Source: an uncultured Clostridia bacterium
GTDB lineage: Bacteria > Bacillota > Clostridia > Christensenellales > UBA1242
DNA length: 64,000 bases
NCBI GenBank assembly: GCA_934746515.1
Contig: CAKVFH010000003.1
Coordinates: 62,001 to 126,000 of the forward strand
Reading direction: 5' to 3'
How positions within the stretch are numbered: the first letter of the stretch is position 1; each line of letters begins with the position of its first letter. The translations under genes were made by a program, and so were the position numbers. The notes beneath the pieces were generated by a model, which saw only the letters and a list, made by a program, of their open reading frames with translations, was not told the DNA's origin and did no database searches. Positions 18,800 to 27,096 of this stretch are shown piece after piece.

Positions 18800-19051
18800 G
18801 TTGCAAAAATTTATTTATTTTGCGCAAAACTAAATCCAAGATTATAAAAATCGCAGACCACTTAATCATTTTTAAATCAAATAAACAAATTTATAAAAAT
18901 CATTTATCAAAATGTGTGCAAATTTTGGCGGTTTTGATAGTAATTATTTTTTAGTTTCATTCGACAAATTTTGTATTTTTGCGCCCATAAATTCACACAA
19001 AATGTTCATATCTTGGCTCTAAAAATAATACATATTATTAGGAGTTAAAAT
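18800..19051. other. AT-rich intergenic stretch
   Basis: I see no open frame or conserved RNA motif here apart from the ribosome binding site TTAGGAGTT just before the next gene. The small six-cysteine (SCIFF) peptide gene that often sits in this neighbourhood in Clostridia was looked for and not found. Confidence 0.4.
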
Positions 19052-19447
19052 ATGTTCTATACAAAATCAAAATCGAAAGCTGAAAACTCAAATGTTTTAG
19101 TTAGTTTTTTAAAGGGCTTGATTGTTTCAATGCTTGTGTCTTTTGCTTTAATCATTTTGTTGGCTTTGTCACTAAAATGGTTTTCGCTTGATGAGAAATT
19201 TATTTCGCCAATCAATTTAGCAATAAAAACAATCAGTGTTGTTGCCGGCGCTTGCATTGCAGTGAAAGGAGAGTCAAGGGGCTTAATCAAAGGTGTGATT
19301 TTTGGGCTTTTGTATGTTCTTCTTGCTTTTGTTAGTTTTTCAGCACTGGCAAAATCTTTTTCAGTTGATTTAAGTTTGCTTCTTGACATTTTGTTTGCTA
19401 GCATCGCTGGTGGAATTGTCGGAATTATTAAAGTAAACAGAAATTAA
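19052..19447 (+). CDS. small four-helix membrane protein (TIGR04086-like)
   Basis: A 131-residue protein with four predicted membrane helices and a conserved-looking AGACIAVKGESRGLIKGVIF stretch between helices 2 and 3. It resembles the TIGR04086 family, which in Clostridia lies next to yajC and secDF. Its function is unknown. The family call rests on topology, the Gly-Arg-Gly-Leu segment and position between yajC and secD. Confidence 0.65.
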   Translation: MFYTKSKSKAENSNVLVSFLKGLIVSMLVSFALIILLALSLKWFSLDEKFISPINLAIKTISVVAGACIAVKGESRGLIKGVIFGLLYVLLAFVSFSALAKSFSVDLSLLLDILFASIAGGIVGIIKVNRN

Positions 19448-19533
19448 GGCACTAAATATTGATTATAAACCCATTTTCGCTAAAAACTTTCGTTATAAAA
19501 GTTACAAAAATGAAAAATAATTTTTATAATATG

Positions 19534-19563
19534 TTGACCTAACAATATTTTATAGGTTATAAT
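19534..19563 (+). promoter_or_regulatory. promoter of secD
   Basis: TTGACC (19534-19539) and TATAAT (19558-19563) are 18 bp apart, about 30 nt before the secD start codon. Confidence 0.7.
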
Positions 19564-19595
19564 GTACGAGATTATTAAAATAAGGACTTTTAGCA

Positions 19596-20996
19596 ATGAA
19601 AAAATTTGGAAAAACGACTGCGATTATCTTATCTGTTTTAATGTTTGTTGTTTTGGCAATCGGCTTTGTTTTTAGCTTTGTGCCAATTCAATTTTCAAAA
19701 GGCAAATTCAATTCGTTGTCTGGAACAATCAATATTTCAACCGACCTTGTCGGCGGAATGTATGGGGAATATAACATAACAACAGAAAATCCAACCGAAA
19801 AAGACATCATTTCTTCTGTTTCACTTATTCGTGAAGTTTTTGAAGAAGACGGCTACAAAAATGTTAATGTTTATGCAGTAGGAAACAAAAAAGTCAGAAT
19901 TGAACTTTCTTTTCCTAATGGCGACGAATCTTTCGCAACATCATTTTCAAAACTTAAAAATGTTGGTGCGGGAGCCTTTTCTATTTCAAATGTAAATCCA
20001 AGTTCTTCATCATCATCATCTTCAAGTGATTCAAAAACTGAAACTATCACCTTGGAAGGCAAAGATTATGTCAAAGAAGTTAGGGTTTCAACTAACAATG
20101 AAAGCAAATATATTTCAATTATATTTAATGCCGAAGGCAAGAAAAAATATCAATCAATTTGCGAAAACGCTTCAAACAATTCAATATATCTAGTTTTGGG
20201 CGATTATTCACAAGCAATCACAATTTCTGGTGTTTATGACTATTCTCAACTCACTCTTTCAAACACAGACTGGGATAACATGATTGCACTTGAACAAAAA
20301 ATTAAGCTTGGTTGCACAAAAATTGAACTTGACGGAACAAACTCAACAGTAAACACAATGTCTGCCGCGCTCACAAGCGGTGAATCTTCAAGCACATCAG
20401 TTCAAAAGTCATTCTATTCAAGCACAGCTTTTGTTGTTGTGTTTTCTGCTTTGATTATTGTTATTGTTATATTGCTTGCAATTTGCGCAATTAAATTTGG
20501 TTTCTTTGCACTTGTAACTTTAATTTCAATGTTGATTGCAACATATTTATACCTGTTCATTGCTTGGCTTGTTCCATCATTCGAACTTGGTTTGTCAGTT
20601 ATATTGTCGCTCGTTGTTGGTATTGCTCTCATCTTCACATATTCATTCAACTTTGCTCAAAATGTTAAAAATGAATACAATCTTGGAAAATCACTTCAAG
20701 CTGCTTTGGAGTCAAGCTACAAAAAATCAATTCTTGGCGAGCTTATCACCAATGTAATGTTGTTTATCTCATCACTTATCATGATGGCTTTATCATTCAG
20801 TGAACTTACCAGCGTTGCAATTTCGTTTGCAATCATGTCTGCATTGTCGCTTTTCATAAATCTTTGTATTGTGCCATTCCTTGTTAAAATTGGCATTTCA
20901 TTCAAAGGTTTTGATAGAAAACTTTTCCTTTTGAAAAAGAGAAAAAGCCTTGCTGAATTAGACGAAGAAAATCAAGCAGTAGCGGAGGATAAATAA
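19596..20996 (+). CDS. secD: SecD-like protein translocase subunit lacking the conserved Asp
   Basis: A 466-residue protein with an N-terminal membrane helix, a periplasmic-type P1 region beginning ISTDLVGGMYGEY (family LxxDLxGG), a Ser-rich linker, FNAEGKKKYQSI, and five C-terminal membrane helices. SecDF normally uses a proton gradient to pull secreted proteins. In canonical SecD the fourth helix carries DAN followed by ERI, and a later segment carries DANITT. Here, anchoring on GKSLQAALESSYKK, these positions read TYS, QNV and ITNVML. The essential intramembrane Asp is therefore missing (about residue 345). Fold and neighbours still support SecD. Confidence 0.85.
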   Translation: MKKFGKTTAIILSVLMFVVLAIGFVFSFVPIQFSKGKFNSLSGTINISTDLVGGMYGEYNITTENPTEKDIISSVSLIREVFEEDGYKNVNVYAVGNKKVRIELSFPNGDESFATSFSKLKNVGAGAFSISNVNPSSSSSSSSSDSKTETITLEGKDYVKEVRVSTNNESKYISIIFNAEGKKKYQSICENASNNSIYLVLGDYSQAITISGVYDYSQLTLSNTDWDNMIALEQKIKLGCTKIELDGTNSTVNTMSAALTSGESSSTSVQKSFYSSTAFVVVFSALIIVIVILLAICAIKFGFFALVTLISMLIATYLYLFIAWLVPSFELGLSVILSLVVGIALIFTYSFNFAQNVKNEYNLGKSLQAALESSYKKSILGELITNVMLFISSLIMMALSFSELTSVAISFAIMSALSLFINLCIVPFLVKIGISFKGFDRKLFLLKKRKSLAELDEENQAVAEDK

Positions 20997-20997
20997 T

Positions 20998-22005
20998 ATG
21001 AAAAAAACTTTGAAGAAATATCCACTTTTAATTTGTTTGATTGTTTCATGTGTTATTGTAGTTGCTTCAATTTTTGTTCTTGCATTTTGCGGATTGAAAC
21101 TCAGCCCATCACTTGGTGGTGGAAGCCAATTTGAAATTGCAATTGCAGATGAAGCTGACCAAAAAACTTGTGTTCAAGATATAAAAAATGTTTTAAAATC
21201 AAACAAAATTCAATATGATTCATTTTCAGTTGAAGATAAAGCACTTGCTGGAAGCGGATCAACAGAATTTTCACAAAGATATATTGTTGTAAACATCTGC
21301 GCAAGCAATGTTTCTGATGAAAAAGAATTAAAAATTAGAACAGATATTGCAAACAAACTTAACATTTCTATTGACAAAATTTCAAGCATCGAAAACATTG
21401 TAAGTTCAATCAAGTCAAAAGACATTCTGTTATTTGGTCTTGGCATTGGCATTATTGCAATTTGTTTGTTTATCTTTGGACTTATCAGATATGATGTGTT
21501 TGCAGGTCTTGCATTCTTGCTTGCAAACCTTCACAATGTTATTTTATTCTTGTCAATCATCATTTTAACAAGAATTCCACTTAGCCTTGTTTCACTTGCT
21601 GGAATTTCGATTTTGTCGCTCGTTATGCTTACTGTTATGGTTAGCATCTTCGAAAAAAACAAGATTGAAAATGAATTGCATTTAACAGAAAAAGAAACTC
21701 CAAGCACAAGACTGCTTCGTGTTGAAATGGGTGCAGTAAAACCATATATCTTTGTTGTTTGCGCAGTTTTGGTTTTCTCAATTTTGCTATTCTTTGTTCC
21801 AGTAAACAACGTGATTTTCTCATCACTTTCACTTATTGTTGCACTTGCTGTTTCATGCTACACAACACTTCTTGTTGGTCCTGGCGTTTACGCATCATTC
21901 TTGGATATTAGACAAGCTAACAAAGATGCAGTTTTGAGCAGAAATGACACAGTTAATAAAGCAATCAAAAAGAAAATTGCAAAATCAAGAAAGGCTGCAA
22001 AATAG
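20998..22005 (+). CDS. secF: SecF-like protein translocase subunit lacking conserved acidic residues
   Basis: A 335-residue partner of the upstream SecD, starting 1 nt after its stop. It has six membrane helices and the N-terminal LSPSLGGGSQFEI segment (family D/GGT). The canonical pattern is HDV, then about 30 residues later SxNDTVVVFDRIREN. Here it reads HNV and then SLVMLTVMVSIFEKNKIEN. The Asp that relays protons is replaced by a hydrophobic residue near position 211. The C-terminal tail is very Lys-rich. Either this lineage energises the pump differently or SecDF now acts as a passive chaperone. Confidence 0.85.
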   Translation: MKKTLKKYPLLICLIVSCVIVVASIFVLAFCGLKLSPSLGGGSQFEIAIADEADQKTCVQDIKNVLKSNKIQYDSFSVEDKALAGSGSTEFSQRYIVVNICASNVSDEKELKIRTDIANKLNISIDKISSIENIVSSIKSKDILLFGLGIGIIAICLFIFGLIRYDVFAGLAFLLANLHNVILFLSIIILTRIPLSLVSLAGISILSLVMLTVMVSIFEKNKIENELHLTEKETPSTRLLRVEMGAVKPYIFVVCAVLVFSILLFFVPVNNVIFSSLSLIVALAVSCYTTLLVGPGVYASFLDIRQANKDAVLSRNDTVNKAIKKKIAKSRKAAK

Positions 22006-22024
22006 TTCGCTGAAAAAGTAAATT

Positions 22025-22057
22025 AAAAATACTACTCGTTAGGAGTAGTATTTTTTT
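22025..22057 (+). terminator. terminator after secF
   Basis: AAAAATACTACTC pairs with GAGTAGTATTTTT around the loop GTTAG, followed by T residues. Confidence 0.9.
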
Positions 22058-22241
22058 GTGGTTAAAATATTGAACTAAAAATTTTTATCACTTGTTTGTG
22101 TGGCACTCAAAATGGAAATCAAAAATTGTAGAATTTGTCAAACAAAAATGGATATAATTTCGCGCGAATTTGAATTTTTTGCATTTTAGATTGCTTTTTT
22201 TTGTGTTCGATGTTACAATCAAGTCAAATTGGAATAGAGAA

Positions 22242-24533
22242 ATGAAGTTATTAGATGAAAGAATTGAAAAGTATTTAGAGAAAAAATTTGGAAAAGAAAA
22301 TTTTGATAGGGAAAAATATTTGAATCCGTCACTGGATTTTTTGCGTGATGCAAACACACTAAATGATATTGATTTAGCTGTCAAAAAGATTAAGGATGCA
22401 ATAAACGACAACAAAAAAATCTTGATTTATGGTGACTATGATTCAGACGGAATTTGCGCATCGACAGTTCTATATTTGCATTTGAAAAGTTTGGGCGCTA
22501 ATGTTGATGTGTTTATACCAAACCGCTTTGAAAATGGTTATGGAATTTCGGTTGACGCAATCGAAATAATCTTGTCAGACTATCAGCCAGACTTGATTGT
22601 TACCGTTGACCTTGGCATTACGGCGGTTGAAGAGGTTGAAATAATCAAGCAGGAAGGCGTGGACATTGTTATAACTGATCACCACTTGCCACTAGAAGAA
22701 GTGCCTGATTGTGTTTTGATTGACCCAAAATATAACAACACCAGTTATGGTTTTGATGGATTATGCGGTGCGGGTGTGGCTTATAAACTTGTTGAAGCAA
22801 TCAGTGGAAGAGAGCAGGCAAATAAATATCTTGATATTGTTGCAATTGCAACGGTAGGTGATATTGTTCCGCTCGTTGACGAAAACAGAGTTATTGCAAA
22901 GTTTGGTATTGATAAAATCAATTCTGGCGATTGCTTGCCAAGCTTAAAGTTTTTGAAAGAAAAACTTGAAATTGAAAAGCTGACATCAACAGACATTAGC
23001 TTTAAAATTGTGCCAAGACTTAACAGTTGTGGCAGAATGGATAATGCCATAAAGGTTTTTGAATTTTTAATCCAAACCGAAAAGCAAGAACTTGAAGCGC
23101 ATTACCTTGACATTGAAAGTGACAACAATTTGAGACTTGCGACAATTGAAAAAAGTAATAAAATTGTTGATAAACTGTTACAAAAAAATAACTTTAACGA
23201 ACCGTCGATTTTACTAAATGGCGATTTTCACGAAGGAACTGTTGGAATTGTTGCATCGCGAATTGTTCATGATTATGCAAAACCAACAATAATTTTTGCA
23301 AAAACAGAAAATGGAACACTCAAGGGCAGTGGACGAAGCATTGAAAATGTTGATCTTCACAAAATCATTGCAAGCATGTCAGATAATCTGATAAATTTTG
23401 GCGGTCACAAAATGGCTGTGGGGCTTGAAATTGAAGAAGATTATTTTGAAGAGTTTAAGAAAGAACTCAACGAAAAAATCTTGGAAGTTTCGACTCCTGA
23501 AGATTTTTTGATAAAGAAAAAAGAGTCCGATATTGAGCTTACAGAAGAAGATTTGGAAGGCTCTTTTGCCAAGCAGTTAGATTTGCTTGAGCCTTTTGGT
23601 GAAGGCAATGAAAAACCAAGACTTTCCATTGTTCAAAAGCAAATGATTGTTCAGCCAATCAATGAAAAAACATTCAAACACTACAAGTGTTTTACGAAAA
23701 AAAATAATGCATTAGTTGCCTTTAATTTTTATAAAGAAAGTTTGATTTGCGCATCGAATTTTGAAAAGGAGATTTTTGTTGATCTCAACACAAATTATTT
23801 TAAAGGCAAAGAGCAACGCGTATGCTATGCAAAGTCTTTGGAGATAATTAAACCAGAATTTGATGATGATAAAACTGATGATTTTTTGTCGGCGATTTAT
23901 AATAAATACTTTTCAGTTTTTGACTTTAACAAAAAAGACAATTATCATTTGACGGATGACCTGATTGGAACAATAAAGCAAAAGTTTGCAGAGAGCAACT
24001 ATGGAACAGCTGTTATAGTTTCAACAAAAGAAGACTTTGAGCTTGTGAAAGATTTGGGACTTGATAATTTTATTTCTTTTGAGCCACATAAAAACTCGCA
24101 AAATGTTATTGTGGTTTCGCCAAGTCAAGTGTATGATTTGCAAAGCGTACAAGGTTATAAAAATATAATCTTTTTGCATAAATATTTTGATGAAGGACAT
24201 CTTTATTTTTCGCAGTGCATGAATGTTTTTGAGCCAACTAAAACAAATCAAAAACCAGTTGAACTAGACGGAGACAGAATGATTTTTGCAAAGGTGTATA
24301 AACTTGTTGGTGCATTTTCTGCGCTCAAGGCGAATGACATTCTTGATCTTGTTAAAAAACTTGGAATTAAAGATAAAAGCATAAGTGCCGAGCAAATTTT
24401 GTTTAGCATTTGTGTGTTTATGGAACTTAACTTTATTGAATTTGATGACATTTTGAATGTTATGAAAATTCTTAAGTCTAAAAAAACAGAGATAACCAGT
24501 TCTAAATTTTACAAAGAAATTATTGGGGGATAG
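22242..24533 (+). CDS. recJ: single-stranded-DNA exonuclease RecJ
   Basis: A 5'-3' single-strand exonuclease of recombination and repair. The 763-residue protein has the DHH phosphoesterase motifs GDYDSDGICAST, TVDLGIT, ITDHHLPLE, and the DHHA1 motif FGGHKMAVGL. A C-terminal region of about 250 residues after the OB-type domain is more divergent. The open frame extends back to 22170, but ATG 22242 begins right before the conserved region and has GGAATAGAGA upstream. It is 3 nt ahead of rel. The apt gene often found between recJ and relA in Bacillota is absent. Confidence 0.93.
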   Translation: MKLLDERIEKYLEKKFGKENFDREKYLNPSLDFLRDANTLNDIDLAVKKIKDAINDNKKILIYGDYDSDGICASTVLYLHLKSLGANVDVFIPNRFENGYGISVDAIEIILSDYQPDLIVTVDLGITAVEEVEIIKQEGVDIVITDHHLPLEEVPDCVLIDPKYNNTSYGFDGLCGAGVAYKLVEAISGREQANKYLDIVAIATVGDIVPLVDENRVIAKFGIDKINSGDCLPSLKFLKEKLEIEKLTSTDISFKIVPRLNSCGRMDNAIKVFEFLIQTEKQELEAHYLDIESDNNLRLATIEKSNKIVDKLLQKNNFNEPSILLNGDFHEGTVGIVASRIVHDYAKPTIIFAKTENGTLKGSGRSIENVDLHKIIASMSDNLINFGGHKMAVGLEIEEDYFEEFKKELNEKILEVSTPEDFLIKKKESDIELTEEDLEGSFAKQLDLLEPFGEGNEKPRLSIVQKQMIVQPINEKTFKHYKCFTKKNNALVAFNFYKESLICASNFEKEIFVDLNTNYFKGKEQRVCYAKSLEIIKPEFDDDKTDDFLSAIYNKYFSVFDFNKKDNYHLTDDLIGTIKQKFAESNYGTAVIVSTKEDFELVKDLGLDNFISFEPHKNSQNVIVVSPSQVYDLQSVQGYKNIIFLHKYFDEGHLYFSQCMNVFEPTKTNQKPVELDGDRMIFAKVYKLVGAFSALKANDILDLVKKLGIKDKSISAEQILFSICVFMELNFIEFDDILNVMKILKSKKTEITSSKFYKEIIGG

Positions 24534-24536
24534 AGT

Positions 24537-26645
24537 ATGGATGAATTAACTTTGTCTAGAGAAAAGTTTATAAACGATGTCGTTGAAAATTATCCAAAAA
24601 ATAAGGACAAAATTTTGTCGGCTCTTGATTTTGCAACCAAGTCTCACGAAGGTGTTGTGAGAAAAAGTGGCGAGCCATACATCATTCATCCCATTGCCGT
24701 TGCGCAAATTTTGGTGGATAACCAAATGGATTATTCAACAGTTATTGCTGGACTTTTGCACGATGTTGTTGAAGACACAAACATAACACTTGATGAAATT
24801 GAGCAGAGATTTGGCAAAACTGTTGCAAAACTTGTTGATGGCGTGACAAAAATTGACAGCATTACAGTAAAGGAAAACAATCTCACTGAAGATGACAGCA
24901 GAAAGCGTCTTTTGCTTGCAATGGGTGATGATATTAGAGTTATATTTATAAAACTTGCTGACCGCTTGCATAACATGCGAACGATTTCATTTTTGTCACC
25001 GGAAAGGCAGTTTGCAATTTCAAAAGAAACGCAAGAACTTTTCATTCCTATTGCCGAGCTTTTGGGTGTGCGTAATCTTCGAAGCGAATTGCAGTCACTG
25101 GCTTTTAAATGTCTTTTCTTTGATAGTTATCAAAACATAAAAAAGGAACAGGACGGCCAACTTAAAAATAAGGCAAAAAGGATTTTATCAATCGAAAGAA
25201 AACTAAACGAAATTTTTGATAAAAAAGGCATAGATGCAAAAATTTCTTGGTGGCCAGAAAGATATTATTCAATCTATAAAAAAATGAGACAACAGGGTTT
25301 CAACAAAACCTTTAGTTTGGTGTTGTTTAAAATTATTGTGCCAACAGTTGATGATTGTTATAGAGCACTTGGAATGGTTCATCAAGTTTACAAGCCAATT
25401 CCTTCACAAATCAAAGACTATATAGCTTCGCCAAAAATCAATGGCTATCAATCGCTTCAATCGGTGGTTATGAATGAAGATTCGTCAATAATTTTCAATG
25501 TTATGATTAGAACTCCAGAGATGAACAAGGTTTGTGAATATGGAATTTTGGCGCTTGCGAGCCGAAAAGATGCAAAAGAAGATTTCAATTCAAAATTTGA
25601 AAAGTATAACAAATTAAAAGCCATTATTTCAGGGGAAAGAAGTGAAGGAGCTGTTGCTAGCACATCGTTTGTTTCGGCAATAAAAACCGACCTTTCGTCA
25701 AAGGCAACTTGGGTGTTTACTTCAAAAATCAAGCCAACAAAAATCGAGTCTAGCGCGCCAACAGCAATTGATTTTGCTTATGTGCTTGGCGATGATGTTG
25801 GGAACAATGCAACTGGTGCGATTATAAATGGCAAAGTTTCATCGCTTGGTTCAGTTTTAAAGAGTGGCGATGTTGTTGAAATTGTCGGTTCCAAAGAAAA
25901 TAAAGCGCCTTGCAGGGCTTGGCTTAATATTGCAAAAACTCATTTGGCAAGAACAAAAATTCGTGAATTTTTTGTGAAGAATATGTCAAATGATTCAATA
26001 GAAAAAGGTAAGTTGGAAATCAAGCAAGAGTTTAATGAAAAAGGCTATGATTTAAGAGAACTTGATACAATTTATCAGAAAATTAAGTTTGATTATTCAT
26101 TTGTTTCGGTTGAAGACATGTTTTCAACTGTTGGTCTTGGTGGGTTGAAAGCTTCTCAAATTTCAGCGCTTGTTTCAACAGATAAATTAAAAAATAATGC
26201 GCTTAAAATGTCGCCAGTTGAAGTTCTCGGCGAAAGTTTTGCTTTTAGTGTTGTTTTGTCAAAATGCTGCTGTCCAATTTTGGGCGATGAAATTGTTGCG
26301 GTTAAGTCTAAAAATGGACTTTCAGTTCACACAAAAAATTGCCTAAATCTTTCAAGATTCGACAAATCCAAAATTTTGCCAGCAAGGTGGAAAGAAAATG
26401 TTAATCAGATTTTTGAAGTCAATTTAAAAATCGTTGCAAAAGACAACATTGGTTTTGGTTCAAAGATGCTTGGTGCTATTTCGGCTCTTGGTGTTGATAT
26501 TTCAAAAATATTTGCAAAACAGAGAAATGGCGAATGTGAATTTAAGCTGACCCTTAAGCTTAATAACATAAAACAGCTAAACGAAGTTATCAAAAAGCTA
26601 ACAGTGGTTGAAGGTGTGAAAACAATCGTCAGAACTTTTGACTAA
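24537..26645 (+). CDS. rel: Rel/SpoT-type (p)ppGpp hydrolase with degenerate synthetase domain
   Basis: A 702-residue long RSH protein: HD hydrolase, synthetase, TGS ([20 protein letters not shown]), zinc-finger-like [11 protein letters not shown] and ACT domains. The hydrolase residues are intact ([29 protein letters not shown]). The synthetase is not: GRPKHIYSIYRKM reads [13 protein letters not shown], the Asp of FDLxAxR is Ser (FSLVLFK, near residue 259), the His of GYQSIHT is Gln, and the Glu of EIQIRT is Asn (NVMIRT, near residue 321). The enzyme is therefore likely hydrolase-only. The gene follows recJ by 3 nt, as in other Bacillota. Confidence 0.93.
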   Translation: MDELTLSREKFINDVVENYPKNKDKILSALDFATKSHEGVVRKSGEPYIIHPIAVAQILVDNQMDYSTVIAGLLHDVVEDTNITLDEIEQRFGKTVAKLVDGVTKIDSITVKENNLTEDDSRKRLLLAMGDDIRVIFIKLADRLHNMRTISFLSPERQFAISKETQELFIPIAELLGVRNLRSELQSLAFKCLFFDSYQNIKKEQDGQLKNKAKRILSIERKLNEIFDKKGIDAKISWWPERYYSIYKKMRQQGFNKTFSLVLFKIIVPTVDDCYRALGMVHQVYKPIPSQIKDYIASPKINGYQSLQSVVMNEDSSIIFNVMIRTPEMNKVCEYGILALASRKDAKEDFNSKFEKYNKLKAIISGERSEGAVASTSFVSAIKTDLSSKATWVFTSKIKPTKIESSAPTAIDFAYVLGDDVGNNATGAIINGKVSSLGSVLKSGDVVEIVGSKENKAPCRAWLNIAKTHLARTKIREFFVKNMSNDSIEKGKLEIKQEFNEKGYDLRELDTIYQKIKFDYSFVSVEDMFSTVGLGGLKASQISALVSTDKLKNNALKMSPVEVLGESFAFSVVLSKCCCPILGDEIVAVKSKNGLSVHTKNCLNLSRFDKSKILPARWKENVNQIFEVNLKIVAKDNIGFGSKMLGAISALGVDISKIFAKQRNGECEFKLTLKLNNIKQLNEVIKKLTVVEGVKTIVRTFD

Positions 26646-26659
26646 TTTACAAAAAACAC

Positions 26660-26688
26660 TTTACAAAATCAAGGTTTAGTGATAAAAT
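26660..26688 (+). promoter_or_regulatory. promoter of rpsO
   Basis: TTTACA (26660-26665) and TAAAAT (26683-26688) are 17 bp apart. Confidence 0.75.
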
Positions 26689-26694
26689 GCTAGC

Positions 26695-26765
26695 ATACCG
26701 TTCGAGAGAGCTAAATTTATTTTTCCGGTTTAGTAAGCTCAAGGATTGGCAAATTTTGTATGGAG
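26695..26765 (+). promoter_or_regulatory. rpsO 5' leader, possible S15-binding autoregulatory RNA
   Basis: About 75 nt separate the predicted transcription start from the S15 start codon. S15 represses its own synthesis through such leaders in several phyla. The segment GAGAGAGCT with later AGCTC could pair, but no known S15 leader class was recognised with confidence. Confidence 0.3.
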
Positions 26766-26773
26766 GAAAAAAC

Positions 26774-27037
26774 ATGGATAAAATTAAGAAACAAGAACTT
26801 ATCAAAGCTTATGCAAAGTCAGAAAATGACACAGGTTCACCTTATGTTCAAATCGCTCTTTTAACTGAAAGAATCAACAACTTGACAGAGTATTTGAAAA
26901 ACAATAAACAAGATAACCATTCTCGTCGTGGACTTATGCAACTTGTAGGTCGTCGTCGTGGTTTGCTTGAATATTTGAAAAACACCGACATTGAAGGCTA
27001 CAGAGATTTGATTAAGAAATTAAATATTAGAAAATAA
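26774..27037 (+). CDS. rpsO: 30S ribosomal protein S15
   Basis: An 87-residue protein that binds the 16S rRNA central domain. It contains [21 protein letters not shown] and [20 protein letters not shown]. An upstream in-frame ATG at 26687 lies inside the promoter; ATG 26774 has GGAGGAAAAAAC directly upstream. pnp follows, as in nearly all bacteria. Confidence 0.97.
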   Translation: MDKIKKQELIKAYAKSENDTGSPYVQIALLTERINNLTEYLKNNKQDNHSRRGLMQLVGRRRGLLEYLKNTDIEGYRDLIKKLNIRK

Positions 27038-27044
27038 AATCATT

Positions 27045-27081
27045 AAAGGGGGAGTTAGATATTTTTCTGCTCCCTTTTTTT
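27045..27081 (+). terminator. terminator/attenuator between rpsO and pnp
   Basis: A GGGAG/CTCCC stem followed by seven T lies 15 nt ahead of the pnp start. Confidence 0.8.
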
Positions 27082-27096
27082 CACTTAGGAGGGTTT

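Noticed and set aside
22170..22241. Upstream start of recJ at 22170
   Set aside because: The added residues are hydrophobic and unlike RecJ, with no ribosome binding site; 22242 is better supported.
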